A stretch of DNA of 64,000 bases from Hymenobacter duratus (GTDB taxonomy: Bacteria; Bacteroidota; Bacteroidia; Cytophagales; Hymenobacteraceae), in assembly GCF_014698995.1 (NCBI RefSeq), contig NZ_JACWZZ010000002.1, forward strand, positions 496,001-560,000, written 5' to 3'. Positions 8,016 through 17,113 of this stretch are shown here, one piece after another (position 1 is the stretch's first letter; every line of letters starts with the position of its first letter). A model generated the notes under the pieces. It made no database searches. It was not told the DNA's origin and saw nothing but the letters and a program-made list of their open reading frames with translations. A program made the position numbers and the translations under genes.

Positions 8016-8771
8016 GTGAACGTTCTGCTCGTTGATGACTCCCGCCTGGCCCGAACCGAGCTGCGCCACCTGCTGCAAGCTTTTCCCGATGTAACGGTGG
8101 TGGGCGAAGCCCGGCACGCCGCCGAAGCCCGCACGCGCCTGCAGGACCTGCGCCCCGACCTGCTGCTGCTCGATATTCATATGCCCGGCGAAACGGGATT
8201 TGAGCTGCTGGCGTCGCTGGAAGCTGCCCCGCACGTCATCTTTACCACTGCCTACGACGAGTACGCCTTGCGCGCTTTTGAGGTGAATGCGCTGGACTAC
8301 CTGCTCAAGCCAGTGCAGGAAAACCGGCTGGCAGCCGCTCTGGAAAAAGCCCGCGCCAAGCTGCTGGCTCCGGCTGTGGTAGAAGCTGTAGCCGCACCCG
8401 CGCAGTCTGCTCCCGACGAGTCCGCGCCTACTCTGCTCACCGAGCACGACCAAGTATTTGTGAAGGATGGGGAGCGGTGCTGGTTTGTGCGGCTTTCCGA
8501 CATCCGACTCTTTGAAATCAACGGGAGCTACACCCAGATTTACTTCGAGCAGCACCGCCCGCTTATTCCGCGCACCCTGCAGCACCTGGAGCAGCGCCTC
8601 GACCATAAGGTGTTCTTCCGGGCCAACCGCCAGCAGATTATCAACCTGAAATGGATTGAGAGCATTGAGCCCTGGTTCAGCAACACACTCAAAATCCGGC
8701 TGCGCGGTGGGCCGGAAGTGGAAGTTTCGCGCCAGCAGTCGGTGCGGTTCCGGGAGCTAATGAGCCTGTAG
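8016..8771 (+). CDS. LytTR-family DNA-binding response regulator
   Basis: This 251-residue cytosolic partner of the upstream kinase has a receiver domain at residues 1-115. It shows the acid pair Asp7/Asp8, the phospho-acceptor Asp53 (LLLLDIHMPGETG), and Lys98 in ALDYLLKPV. A linker rich in Ala follows, then a LytTR DNA-binding domain from about residue 148 to the end (FVKDGERCWFVRLSDI, FFRANRQQIINLKWI, and VEVSRQQSVRFRELM). The start is a GTG at 8016. LytTR regulators commonly bind paired imperfect direct repeats, and regulation of the adjacent operon is possible but not shown. Confidence 0.93.
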   Translation: MNVLLVDDSRLARTELRHLLQAFPDVTVVGEARHAAEARTRLQDLRPDLLLLDIHMPGETGFELLASLEAAPHVIFTTAYDEYALRAFEVNALDYLLKPVQENRLAAALEKARAKLLAPAVVEAVAAPAQSAPDESAPTLLTEHDQVFVKDGERCWFVRLSDIRLFEINGSYTQIYFEQHRPLIPRTLQHLEQRLDHKVFFRANRQQIINLKWIESIEPWFSNTLKIRLRGGPEVEVSRQQSVRFRELMSL

Positions 8772-8850
8772 GATAATGCTGGGATAGTGTATCTTTTTTC
8801 ATGCAACCGTAGTACACAGGGCATTACCTCACCTTTGCTACCCCGCAGCC

Positions 8851-9114
8851 ATGAGAAATCTGCTATCCATACTTTCCCTCGCCGCCCTCGTCAGCCTCGG
8901 TTCCTGCGCCCAGGACCGCGTAACGCAAAGTGCCAATCCGCGCGGCTATGGCACCGTGAAAGTCAAGCCGGAAAAACGCAAGAACAACAAGGCCCGTTTC
9001 TACAAGGAGCGCAACCCTATTGACCTGGGCATTGACCTGTCGCCGCGCAAGCCCACCCAGTACGAAACCGTGAAAGCGCCTAAGAAATACAAGTACAGCA
9101 AAGTCGGCTGGTAG
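8851..9114 (+). CDS. small basic lipoprotein of unknown function
   Basis: This 87-residue protein has a lipoprotein signal peptide (MRNLLSILSLAALVSLGSC; lipobox LGSC, Cys19). The mature part is strikingly Lys-rich (KVKPEKRKNNKARFYKE, KAPKKYKYSKVGW), so the lipid-anchored tail would be strongly positively charged, perhaps for binding LPS, peptidoglycan or acidic polymers. A strong bidirectional terminator follows. I do not recognise a family. Confidence 0.75.
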   Translation: MRNLLSILSLAALVSLGSCAQDRVTQSANPRGYGTVKVKPEKRKNNKARFYKERNPIDLGIDLSPRKPTQYETVKAPKKYKYSKVGW

Positions 9115-9126
9115 TATTCTACCCAT

Positions 9127-9164
9127 AAAAAAGGGCTGCCGGATGTGCTCCGGCAGCCCTTTTT
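9127..9164. terminator. bidirectional terminator between the lipoprotein gene and paaN
   Basis: The 12-bp stem AGGGCTGCCGGA / TCCGGCAGCCCT is flanked by an A-run on the left and a T-run on the right, suiting the two convergent genes. Confidence 0.92.
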
Positions 9165-9179
9165 GTGTGCTGTGATATG

Positions 9180-10847
9180 CTATTCGGCCGGCTCCCGGAA
9201 GCCCACCCAAGTGAAGCGCTTAATCACGAATTCGGGGTTGGTGAACGAGGCGTTGCCGGCCGGATTGCCGCCCGTCACGTGGAAGTCGGAGAAGCCGGCG
9301 GCCTGGTTCACGTAGATGTTGCCGGTCAGGTTGAAGCTGACGGGCGTTCCGGCCAAACTCATTTCATCCATAATCTGCTCTTTCACGGCGCTGTTGGTGG
9401 TGTAGGCGCCGCACGAAATAGCGCCGTACTCGCGGGCCAGCTGCGCCGCCAGCCGGATGCTTTCCTGCGTGTCCCGGGTTTTGATAACCAGCATGATGGG
9501 CCCGAACAGCTCCTGGCTGTACTGCTCAATCCGGTCGGCACTGATTTCATGGATACAGGGCGAGCAGGTGCGCGCATTCTTGAACGTAGGGTGCTCTACC
9601 GGGCCGTGGGCCAGCACACTACGGCCGCCATCAAGGGCAAGCTTCTGCACCCGCTCGTGGGTGTCGCGGTTCTGGATGGCGCCCAGCACGTGCGGCCCGG
9701 CTTTGGGGTTCTGGGCCAGCCCCGTAACCGCGGCGGCCAGCTTCTGCACCACTTCCTCGTAGGGCACCTGCTCGTCGCCGACCCGTATGCCGCCAGCCGG
9801 CACAAAGAAGTTCTGTGGCGCCGTGCACATCTGCCCCGAGTATAAGCTCACGGAGAAAGCCAGATTCTGCGCCACCTTATCCAAGTCGTCGCAGGAATCC
9901 AGAATCACGCTGTTGACGCCGGTTTTTTCGGTGAAGACGGTTTTGCCCTTCAGCCCCTCAAGGTACTCGCCGAACTGCGCGCCACCAGTGTAGTCGATGA
10001 GCTTCACGGCCGGGTTTTCGGCCAGATCCTTCCCGATGAGGTGGTCGGCGGCATCCACAGCCAACTGGCAGATGCGCGGGTCCAGGCCGTATTCGGCCAG
10101 CACTTTCTGCACTTCGGCTACCACAATGGCAATGGGCAGCACGGCTTTCGGGTGAGGCTTAACGAGTACCGGATTGCCGGTAACGAGCGAGGCGTACATG
10201 CCCGGCACCGAGTTCCACGTCGGGAACGTGGAGCAGCCGATAACCAGCCCCACGCCTTTGGGTACAGCGCGCCAGGTTTTGTGCAGCGTGAGGTTGTATT
10301 TGCCCATGGGCTTTTCCCAGCGCGTTTCTTCCGGGAAGCGGGTCTGTTCCTCGTAGCCGGCGGCAATGGCCTCCAGCGCCCGGTCGGCGGCGTGCGGCCC
10401 GCTGGCCTGAAACGACATCATGAACGACTGCCCGGTGGTATGCATGGTGGCATAGGCAATTTCGAAAAACCGCTGCCGAATGCGTTCCAGGCTCTCGGTG
10501 AGCAGGGCCGCACGCTGCGCCGGCTTCAGCTTGCGCCACGGCCCAAAGGCGGCTTCGGCGTTGCGCACCAGCATAGCGGGCTCGAAATACGGGTACTCGA
10601 TGCCCAGCGGCTCCTGCTCGTACGGCGACTCCTCCTGCCCCACCCAACCGGCCGGCTCGCCCTGCCGTAGCTCGGTGTAGCGCTGGTGGCGGCGCGCCTC
10701 GAAGGCAGCGCGGCCGTTGGCATCGGCATCAGCGCCGTAAATTTCGGGGGAAGGATTTTCGGGGAAAGCAGCGAAAAACGTGCGGCCGTGCAGAGCCTGG
10801 ATGGCGGCGTCGAGGGCGGGCTGGTGCTTGCGGGTAGCTTCGGTCAT
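9180..10847 (-). CDS. paaN: phenylacetic acid degradation protein PaaN
   Basis: This 555-residue aldehyde-dehydrogenase-fold protein is started at the ATG at 10847; the longer in-frame version adds an unlikely low-complexity N terminus. The length and segments such as VGLVIGCSTFPTWNSVPGMY, GGAQFGEYLEGL, FTEKTGVNSVILD and SGQMCTAPQNFFVP match the PaaN family, in which the Cys of GQMC is the presumed nucleophile. PaaN is linked by genetics to aerobic phenylacetate catabolism, where it may process the ring-opened aldehyde, but the family is less well defined than PaaZ. No other paa gene is in the window, so the pathway role here is inferred from the family only. Confidence 0.87.
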   Translation of the reverse strand: MTEATRKHQPALDAAIQALHGRTFFAAFPENPSPEIYGADADANGRAAFEARRHQRYTELRQGEPAGWVGQEESPYEQEPLGIEYPYFEPAMLVRNAEAAFGPWRKLKPAQRAALLTESLERIRQRFFEIAYATMHTTGQSFMMSFQASGPHAADRALEAIAAGYEEQTRFPEETRWEKPMGKYNLTLHKTWRAVPKGVGLVIGCSTFPTWNSVPGMYASLVTGNPVLVKPHPKAVLPIAIVVAEVQKVLAEYGLDPRICQLAVDAADHLIGKDLAENPAVKLIDYTGGAQFGEYLEGLKGKTVFTEKTGVNSVILDSCDDLDKVAQNLAFSVSLYSGQMCTAPQNFFVPAGGIRVGDEQVPYEEVVQKLAAAVTGLAQNPKAGPHVLGAIQNRDTHERVQKLALDGGRSVLAHGPVEHPTFKNARTCSPCIHEISADRIEQYSQELFGPIMLVIKTRDTQESIRLAAQLAREYGAISCGAYTTNSAVKEQIMDEMSLAGTPVSFNLTGNIYVNQAAGFSDFHVTGGNPAGNASFTNPEFVIKRFTWVGFREPAE

Positions 10848-10966
10848 TGGGCGGGTGAAGTGGCAGCGGAAGATTGAAGGACGATTTTGGGAAGTTGATC
10901 GAAAACCGGAATCCGGCGTAGCCGGAACAGCGGGCGAAGTGGCTAAATTTACGGAATCAGCCCCGC

Positions 10967-10974
10967 TACGTTTG
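10967..10974 (+). promoter_or_regulatory. candidate -7 element for the subtilisin gene
   Basis: TACGTTTG fits the Bacteroidota TAnnTTTG -7 consensus exactly and lies 73 bases before the ATG of the serine protease gene. No TTG is at the expected upstream distance, so the assignment is tentative. Confidence 0.4.
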
Positions 10975-11047
10975 CCCTGATTTTGCGGCATCCATCGGCG
11001 GCAGCAATTCGTTTATCCTGAATCGGATCCGCTTTTTCCCTGTCGAT

Positions 11048-13912
11048 ATGTTTCCACGGCTACGCGCGTTTTCACTGGCTGCATTACTCGGTTCTCTGCT
11101 GACTCTGGGCTCCATCCCAGGCCACGCCCAGCCAACCTACGGCCCGCTCACCACGGAAAACGCCACGCCTGCTACTCAGCCCGGCACGCTGGTGTTCAAG
11201 CTGCGCCCCGAATACCGGGCCCAGGCCGGCCCCACGCAGATAACGCAACCCCGGCTGGAAGCCACTTTGCGCCGCCTGGGGGCCACGCGCCTGCGCCAGA
11301 AGTTTCCGAAAGCTCTGCCGCCCGACCCCAAGAATCCTGAGGCTGTGGATCTGCGCTTGGTCTATCAGGTGTGGTTTGAGCCGAAAACAGTGCTGCCGAA
11401 AGCCCGACTGGCCCTGCAGCAAACCGGGGTGCTGGCCTACGTGGAGCCGCTCTACAACCGCGCGCCGCTCTATCTGCCCAACGACCCGCTGGCCGACTCT
11501 ACCAACGTCAATGGCCAGCTCCACCTGAAAAATATCCGAGCGTATCAGGCCTGGGACTTGGCCAAAGGCGACACGACGGTGGTTATCGGCATTACGGATA
11601 CCGGCTTCCGGCTTTCGCACGAGGACCTCGACGGGCAGTGGCAGCGCAACCGCCAGGACCCGCCCGATGGCATCGACAACGACAACGACGGGTTCGTGGA
11701 CAACTTCCGGGGCTGGGACTTCGCCGACGACGACAACAACCCGTCTTCCGACTCCTACCAGCAGCCCCGGCACGGCGTGCACACCAGCGGCTGCTCCTCG
11801 GCCCGCCCCGACAACGCGCGGGGCCTGGCGGGCGTGGGCTTCAACTGCCGCTTTCTGCCCCTGAAAATATACCCCAGCACACCCGGCGGCAGCTTTGCCG
11901 GCTTTGAAGCCATTGTATACGCCGCCGACCACGGCTGCAAAATCATCAACCTGAGCTGGGGAGCGGCGGGTGGCCGCTCGCAGTTCGAGCAGGACGCCAT
12001 TACCTACGCCGCCGTCAACCGCGACGCCGTGGTGGTGGCCTCGGCCGGCAACACCAACGCCGAGCTGGACTTCTACCCCGCCTCCTACGACCATGTGCTG
12101 TCGGTGGGCTCCAGCAGCGCTACCGACGTCAAATCCGGCTTTGCCACCTTCAGCCGCCGCCTCGATTTGGTAGCGCCCGGCGACGGAGTACTGACCACGT
12201 GGGGCGACAACGACTCGGACTATATCCGGGCTACGGGTTCGTCGTTTTCGGCACCGCTGGTGGCGGGAGCGGCCGGACTGGTGCGGGCGCGCTTTCCGCA
12301 GCTGAATGCCGCCCAGGTACGCGCCCAGTTGCGCCGCACCACCGACAACATTGATCTGCTGCCCGGCAATGCGGCCTATCAGGGCAAGCTCGGGACGGGA
12401 CGCCTGAACGTGTACCGAGCCGTGCAAGCCAACAACCAGCGGGCAGCCCGCATCACGCAGCGCATCTTCGCGCCCGCCAAAGGCGCCTATCAGCCCGCCG
12501 ACACGATTCGGCTGGCGGTGGAAGTGGAGAATCTGCTGCTGCCGGTGCAGAATCTGACACTCACCGTTACGTCGTTGTCGCCGTACCTCACGGTGCGGCA
12601 GGGCTCGTTTGCGGCGGGGGCGCTGGGCACGCTGGCCCGGGTTTCCAATCCGGCGGCACCATTCCGGCTGACAGTAGCGGGCAGTGTGCCGCTGAACACG
12701 CGCGCTGTGCTGCGCTATCATTTCTCGGATGCGGCCACCGGCTATGAGGAAGACCAGTACGCCACTATCCTGCTAAACCCTGATTATGTGGTGCTGAACG
12801 CCGGCGACCTGGCCCTCACGCTCACCAGCCGCGGCAATATCGGCTACGACGGACTGGGCTCCGACCTCGGCGAAAGTGTCAGCTACCGGGGCGGCGCACC
12901 GCTGCTCTACGAAGGCGGCTTGCTGCTGGCCACTGGCGCGACCCGCGTATCCAACCGCCTGCGCAACGAACGAAACACTGCCGACACCGACTTTTTCAGC
13001 CGGAGCCAGACTGCCCTGCGCCGCCAGCCGCTGCGCGCCGACCAGGAAGCCAGCGGCCTGCTGCAGGACTCCCTGCCGAGTGCCACGCGCAACCGCACGG
13101 TGGGCGTGCAGGTGCGGCAGCGCGGCTTTGCCTGGGCACAAGCGCCACACCGCGACTATGTGATTCTGGAATATCAGCTCAAAAACGTCACGCCCGACAC
13201 GCTGAAACCGCTGTATGCGGGCCTGTTTATGGACTGGGATGTAGTGCCCGAATACAGCCGCAACGTGGTAGCCTGGGACTCGGTGCGCCGCCTGAGCTAT
13301 GCTTATGATACTGGCAGCCCTACTACCTATGTGGGGCTGAAATGGCTGAACGGTGGCACTGCTACTTGCTACGCCATCAATGTAAATGCGCCAGCCGGCA
13401 GCCCCGTGCAGCTTTCCAACGGCTTCAGCCGGAGTGAGAAGTACCTAACCCTCAGCAATGGTACCCGCCAGAACACGACCGGCTTACCCACCGGCACCGA
13501 TATTGCGCATGTGCTTGGCGCCGCGCTGCCCCGCCTCGCTCCCGCCGACTCCGCTGTGGTAGGGTTTGCCGTGCTGGCCGCCCCCAGTCTGGCCCAGCTG
13601 CAAGCCGCCGCCGATGCTGCCCAGACACGCTACAACCAGGTATTGCCTACCCGCCCGGCCCTAGCGGCTGGTGAGTGGCAGCTGTATCCAAATCCCGCTA
13701 CCGGACGTGTGCGCCTCGAAATACCAGCCCGATTCGGAGCCCAGGAAATGCAATTGCTTAATCCGCTGGGGCAAGTGGTTCGGCGGGTTACTATTGCCGG
13801 CACCGTTGCCTCGCTGGATGTGAGCGGACTGCCGGCTGGGCTGTATATGGTGCGAGTGCAGGGCGCAAGCGCGAGTCTGGTACGTCGGCTGCTTGTGCAG
13901 CAACCGCAGTAG
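11048..13912 (+). CDS. S8 (subtilisin-like) serine protease with T9SS sorting domain
   Basis: This 954-residue secreted protein has a Sec signal peptide at residues 1-28 (ending GHAQ) and a propeptide-like region to about 150. The peptidase S8 domain has the catalytic triad Asp184 (GITDTGF), His242 (RHGVHTSG, a variant of the usual HGTHVAG) and Ser399 (GSSFSAP). Two or three beta-sandwich-like regions follow. The last ~75 residues (LYPNPATGRVRL, LNPLGQVVRR, VSGLPAGLYMVRV) form a type A T9SS C-terminal sorting domain, which directs outer-membrane translocation and surface attachment or release. The T9SS machinery itself is not in this window. The likely role is extracellular protein degradation. 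Confidence 0.93.
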   Translation: MFPRLRAFSLAALLGSLLTLGSIPGHAQPTYGPLTTENATPATQPGTLVFKLRPEYRAQAGPTQITQPRLEATLRRLGATRLRQKFPKALPPDPKNPEAVDLRLVYQVWFEPKTVLPKARLALQQTGVLAYVEPLYNRAPLYLPNDPLADSTNVNGQLHLKNIRAYQAWDLAKGDTTVVIGITDTGFRLSHEDLDGQWQRNRQDPPDGIDNDNDGFVDNFRGWDFADDDNNPSSDSYQQPRHGVHTSGCSSARPDNARGLAGVGFNCRFLPLKIYPSTPGGSFAGFEAIVYAADHGCKIINLSWGAAGGRSQFEQDAITYAAVNRDAVVVASAGNTNAELDFYPASYDHVLSVGSSSATDVKSGFATFSRRLDLVAPGDGVLTTWGDNDSDYIRATGSSFSAPLVAGAAGLVRARFPQLNAAQVRAQLRRTTDNIDLLPGNAAYQGKLGTGRLNVYRAVQANNQRAARITQRIFAPAKGAYQPADTIRLAVEVENLLLPVQNLTLTVTSLSPYLTVRQGSFAAGALGTLARVSNPAAPFRLTVAGSVPLNTRAVLRYHFSDAATGYEEDQYATILLNPDYVVLNAGDLALTLTSRGNIGYDGLGSDLGESVSYRGGAPLLYEGGLLLATGATRVSNRLRNERNTADTDFFSRSQTALRRQPLRADQEASGLLQDSLPSATRNRTVGVQVRQRGFAWAQAPHRDYVILEYQLKNVTPDTLKPLYAGLFMDWDVVPEYSRNVVAWDSVRRLSYAYDTGSPTTYVGLKWLNGGTATCYAINVNAPAGSPVQLSNGFSRSEKYLTLSNGTRQNTTGLPTGTDIAHVLGAALPRLAPADSAVVGFAVLAAPSLAQLQAAADAAQTRYNQVLPTRPALAAGEWQLYPNPATGRVRLEIPARFGAQEMQLLNPLGQVVRRVTIAGTVASLDVSGLPAGLYMVRVQGASASLVRRLLVQQPQ

Positions 13913-13982
13913 TACGGGCTGTTGCTGCACCAGCAGCCAACGTTGGCAGAATCACTTTATCATCAACTGCGGCCGCCATCCG

Positions 13983-15296
13983 TCATATCTGCCACAACTC
14001 TTCCCAGCTTGTCGTGTACAAGTCAGAGCGCATGGCACTGCGCCCTTTCCAGCCGGCATTTCCCGAAGCAATGCCGGCAGCCGCATAGCTCACCCGCCCT
14101 CGTCCGAACCGCTGGTTGAGAGTATCTACTGCTGCCATGAGTTGGGGCCGGTTCCGCTGGTCAGATGCAGTAACAAATAGATTCGTTTGTACCTGACCGG
14201 CTGCTTCCAAGCCACAGAACATTACACCAGCACGGGTGTAGACAGTTCCGGGCCGCCAAAGCCGCAGAAGCGCACTATGCGCAGCCTTCAGCAGCTCTCC
14301 GGTATCGTTGGTTGCGATGGGCAGCGTAAGCGTGGTGCTAACCGTGGCTGGGCCAGACCGGGCTTTGTACCGGTCAGTACCAAGCAGCACCGTGACAAGA
14401 TGGGCGGCCAAGTGCTGCTGGCGTAGCTTTTCGGCGGCACGGCAGGCAAATGTGGCTATGGCCTCCTGCAGTACTTCAGCGGCATGCTGGGGCCGACCAA
14501 ACGAACGGGTGCATACGACGCTCCGGCGCTGGCGGCCACCGGCAGGCAACAAGCAACCATCTTCGTCCAGCGCATGCGGATCAAAATCCAGGCAGGGATG
14601 CCCGTGCAATTCGTGCCACAGCCGCACTCCAGTAATTCCTCCTAATTGCCGGCGGACCCAGCTTTCGGGTTGCCCAGCCAGATCAGCAGCCGTTTCGATA
14701 CCATACTCCCGCAGTTTGGCCGCGTAGCGCCGTCCAATTCCCCACACGTCCTGTATAGGTGTCTGGGAGAGTGCTGCAGCGCATTCAGACGCGGTTGCCA
14801 GCACTACAGCCCGCTCCATGAGCGGCTGTTTGCGGGCCAGGCGGTTAGCGAGTTTAGCCAGCGTTTTGGTAGGGGCCACGCCCACGCAGGTCGGGATGCC
14901 TACGTGGCGCTGTACAGTATCCCGGATCAGCAGCGCATAGGCCCGCACATCGGGTGCGGTGTAGCGCAGACCAGCCAGATTCAGAAAGGCCTCATCAATG
15001 GAATAGACTTCTACCTGTGGCGAAAAGCCCGTGAGAACCTGCATCACGCGCCGGCTCATATCACCGTAGAGGCCGTAGTTGGAGGAAAACACCGCTACTC
15101 CGTGCTGTTCCAGCGCAGGGCGCACCAAATGGTACGGCTCGCCCATCTTCAGGCCCAGTGCCTTCGCCTCATCCGAACGCGAAATAAGGCACCCGTCGTT
15201 GTTGCTGAGCACCACCACAGGTCGGTTTTCCAGCGTCGGCCGAAACACCCGCTCGCACGAAACATAAAAGTTATTGCAGTCTATCAGGGCATACAT
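13983..15296 (-). CDS. umuC: Y-family DNA polymerase V catalytic subunit UmuC
   Basis: This 437-residue translesion polymerase has the palm-domain metal ligands Asp6 ([17 protein letters not shown]) and Asp101-Glu102 ([11 protein letters not shown]). It also has the typical [15 protein letters not shown] and [16 protein letters not shown] segments, helix-hairpin-helix sequence around [11 protein letters not shown], and the UmuC-specific C-terminal region. It starts at the ATG at 15296, 8 bases after the umuD stop; a further upstream start would overlap umuD. With UmuD' it copies across damaged bases during the SOS-type response, at the cost of mutations. Confidence 0.95.
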   Translation of the reverse strand: MYALIDCNNFYVSCERVFRPTLENRPVVVLSNNDGCLISRSDEAKALGLKMGEPYHLVRPALEQHGVAVFSSNYGLYGDMSRRVMQVLTGFSPQVEVYSIDEAFLNLAGLRYTAPDVRAYALLIRDTVQRHVGIPTCVGVAPTKTLAKLANRLARKQPLMERAVVLATASECAAALSQTPIQDVWGIGRRYAAKLREYGIETAADLAGQPESWVRRQLGGITGVRLWHELHGHPCLDFDPHALDEDGCLLPAGGRQRRSVVCTRSFGRPQHAAEVLQEAIATFACRAAEKLRQQHLAAHLVTVLLGTDRYKARSGPATVSTTLTLPIATNDTGELLKAAHSALLRLWRPGTVYTRAGVMFCGLEAAGQVQTNLFVTASDQRNRPQLMAAVDTLNQRFGRGRVSYAAAGIASGNAGWKGRSAMRSDLYTTSWEELWQI

Positions 15297-15304
15297 AGGG
15301 CGGG

Positions 15305-15787
15305 CTAGGCTTGCTTGTGGTGCCACTGCCGCAGCGGCGTTGCGGCCGGGCGGCCTTCCAGCGCATGTATGACGTGCGTTACGACACCCCAGACCTCCAG
15401 GCGGACATCGGCAAGGAGTTCAAAAGGAGCATACCGGTCATTCTCGGCTTCCAGCCAAGCACGGCCGTTTCGTAGCCGTAGCCGCTTCACAGTATGTTCG
15501 CCCTCTACCACCGCCACCACAATACTGCCGTCGCAGGCCGTTAGGGCACGGTCAACGGCTATCAGGTCGCCGGGATGGATGCCGGCCCCGGTCATGGAGT
15601 CGCCCACGATACGAGCCAGGAAGGTAGAGGCCGGATTGCGGAACAGATGCCGGGTCAAATCCAGCGGTGCATCCAGCTGGTCGTCGGCGGGCGAAGGAAA
15701 GCCGGCGGGCACGGGGCAGGTGTACAGGGGCAGTTCGGCGGGCAGCAGCTGATGTGCCGGAACGCAATACAGAATGGCGGTGCTCAT
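15305..15787 (-). CDS. umuD: UmuD, self-cleaving polymerase V subunit
   Basis: This 160-residue S24-family protein has the Ser-Lys catalytic dyad at Ser64 ([10 protein letters not shown]) and Lys101 (EHTVKRLRL). The self-cleavage site is visible as Ala28-Gly29 in [12 protein letters not shown]. coli UmuD is cut at Cys-Gly in CGFPSPA, so the post-cleavage sequence is conserved while the P1 residue differs. Cleavage stimulated by RecA filaments yields UmuD', which joins UmuC. I chose the ATG at 15787 because it gives the normal family length; the open frame upstream runs through the operator. It forms an operon with umuC. Confidence 0.94.
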   Translation of the reverse strand: MSTAILYCVPAHQLLPAELPLYTCPVPAGFPSPADDQLDAPLDLTRHLFRNPASTFLARIVGDSMTGAGIHPGDLIAVDRALTACDGSIVVAVVEGEHTVKRLRLRNGRAWLEAENDRYAPFELLADVRLEVWGVVTHVIHALEGRPAATPLRQWHHKQA

Positions 15788-15824
15788 AACGGGTAGCGAC
15801 GGGGAAAGAAATCCGGCGGCGCTA

Positions 15825-15845
15825 TTTACTAATAAAATTAGCAAA
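15825..15845 (-). promoter_or_regulatory. operator-like palindrome upstream of umuDC
   Basis: TTTACTAA (15825-15832) and TTAGCAAA (15838-15845) are inverted repeats with one mismatch and a 5-base spacer, 38-58 bases before the umuD ATG, where a core promoter would lie. By position it is a candidate damage-response (LexA-like) site. I do not know an established Bacteroidota LexA box that it matches. Confidence 0.55.
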
Positions 15846-15970
15846 TACCTCTACCCACTGCTTTTTGCACGGCAAGTTTGGCAACAGTTAACTCCGCCTG
15901 AATGTTCATTAAAATTACATTAAAAGCTGTTTTAAGCCACTTTTTCCAAAAAAACGCGGAGCTAATTCTT

Positions 15971-15999
15971 TTGGAAAACAGGAAATATGTTTATCTTTG
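15971..15999 (+). promoter_or_regulatory. Bacteroidota-type promoter for the 82-residue gene
   Basis: TTG at 15971-15973 and TATCTTTG at 15992-15999 match the -33/-7 consensus with an 18-base spacer. The ATG of the downstream gene begins only 3 bases after the -7 box, so the transcript would be leaderless or nearly so. Confidence 0.65.
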
Positions 16000-16002
16000 G
16001 AT

Positions 16003-16251
16003 ATGTCGAAAGTAAAGCTTCCCGTTCCGCCTCCCTTGCAGCAATACGCCCGCTGCATAGACGCATCGCGCCGCCCCGCCGACCACGTAGGTGACTGGCC
16101 GGAAGCCGGCCGCGTGTATCCCATTCAGTTGCGCCGCAACGCCCGCACCGGCCTGCCGCAGGTACACGTGCTTGGCTTCTATGCAGAGCGTCCGTATGGC
16201 GCCTTTGCCCAGCACCGGTTTGAAACTGTGGTGCAGCTCTGGCTCAATTAA
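16003..16251 (+). CDS. 82-residue protein of unknown function
   Basis: The protein starts MSKVKLPVPPPLQQY and has no internal Met. It lacks a signal peptide and membrane segment. The C-terminal half (RVYPIQLRRNARTGLPQVHV, LGFYAERPYGAF, RFETVVQLWLN) looks like a few beta strands of a small domain. It has its own promoter upstream and a strong terminator downstream, which argue that it is a real single-gene unit. I do not recognise a family. It is divergent from umuDC, sharing an AT-rich intergenic region. Confidence 0.7.
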   Translation: MSKVKLPVPPPLQQYARCIDASRRPADHVGDWPEAGRVYPIQLRRNARTGLPQVHVLGFYAERPYGAFAQHRFETVVQLWLN

Positions 16252-16270
16252 CCTATCTACTTTTTCAACG

Positions 16271-16319
16271 CAAAGCCCGACCTCCCTGCTACACGTAGCT
16301 GGGAAGCCGGGCTTTTTTT
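16271..16319. terminator. terminator after the 82-residue gene
   Basis: A long stem (AAAGCCCGACCTCCCTGCTAC with GTAGCTGGGAAGCCGGGCTTT, few mismatches) is followed by seven Ts. It may also serve the convergent carbonic anhydrase gene. Confidence 0.9.
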
Positions 16320-16365
16320 GGAAGCGGCTATAGGCCGCAAAAAGGTATGAGAACAGCCTAGGCAA

Positions 16366-17076
16366 CTACCGCTCTGCTTCGGTCTTGGCCTCCTGCCCAA
16401 TTTCGACAGCAGGCGTCTTTTTGCCTTCGCCGAACATCACCTGGTCGCCGAGATTATAGATTTCCTGAATATCGTGCAGGATATGCTCAAAATCCAGGTT
16501 CAGGTCTTTGAGCAGACCGGTTTTCAGGTCGAATACCCAGCCGTGTACCGTCGGATAGCCTTTCTCCAAATACGCCTGCTGCACCACCGCCATTTTAGTG
16601 ACGTTGACGCACTGCTCCTGTACATTCAGCTCTACCAGACGGTCGTAGCGAGCCGTGGTGTCCTCGATTTTGTCGAGTTCAGTGTGGTGCAGCCGGTACA
16701 CGTCGCGGATGTTGCGTAGCCACGGATTCATGATACCCAGATCCTTGGGTTGCATGGCCGCTTTCACGCCCCCGCAGCCATAGTGGCCACATACCACAAT
16801 GTGCTTAACGCCCAGGTGAGCCACGGCATATTCAATAACCGACGTGGCATTGAGGTCGATGTTGATGACCAGGTTGGCGATGTTGCGGTGCACAAACACT
16901 TCACCCGGCGCCACGCCCATCAGCTCCTCGGCTGTCACGCGCGAATCGGAGCAGCCGATGTAGAGGTAGTCCGGCTTCTGGTCGGCAGCGAGGTGCTGGA
17001 GAAAACTGGCGTTGGTAGCGGTGTTTGAAGCCACCCACTGGCGGTTCTTCTCGAAAATTTCGTCGTACGTTATCAT
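16366..17076 (-). CDS. can: beta-class carbonic anhydrase
   Basis: This 236-residue cytosolic enzyme interconverts CO2 and bicarbonate. The zinc ligands Cys42, His98 and Cys101 (GCSDSR and CGHYGCGG) and the catalytic Asp44/Arg46 dyad are all present, along with HRNIANLV and SVIEYAVAHL typical of the E. coli Can clade. A short Glu/Lys-rich C-terminal extension (GEGKKTPAVEIGQEAKTEAER) goes past the usual end. It is the only gene in its transcript unit, with the DUF2459-type gene upstream on the same strand. Confidence 0.95.
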   Translation of the reverse strand: MITYDEIFEKNRQWVASNTATNASFLQHLAADQKPDYLYIGCSDSRVTAEELMGVAPGEVFVHRNIANLVINIDLNATSVIEYAVAHLGVKHIVVCGHYGCGGVKAAMQPKDLGIMNPWLRNIRDVYRLHHTELDKIEDTTARYDRLVELNVQEQCVNVTKMAVVQQAYLEKGYPTVHGWVFDLKTGLLKDLNLDFEHILHDIQEIYNLGDQVMFGEGKKTPAVEIGQEAKTEAER

Positions 17077-17113
17077 AGCACCAACATACGATTTTTGTCA
17101 TCAGACGATGCAT

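Noticed and set aside
11084-12721. A long open frame (545 codons) on the minus strand inside the subtilisin gene.
   Set aside because: It mirrors the GC-rich codon pattern of the opposite strand, is rich in Arg, Ala, Gly and His without family motifs, and lies entirely within a gene with clear catalytic residues.
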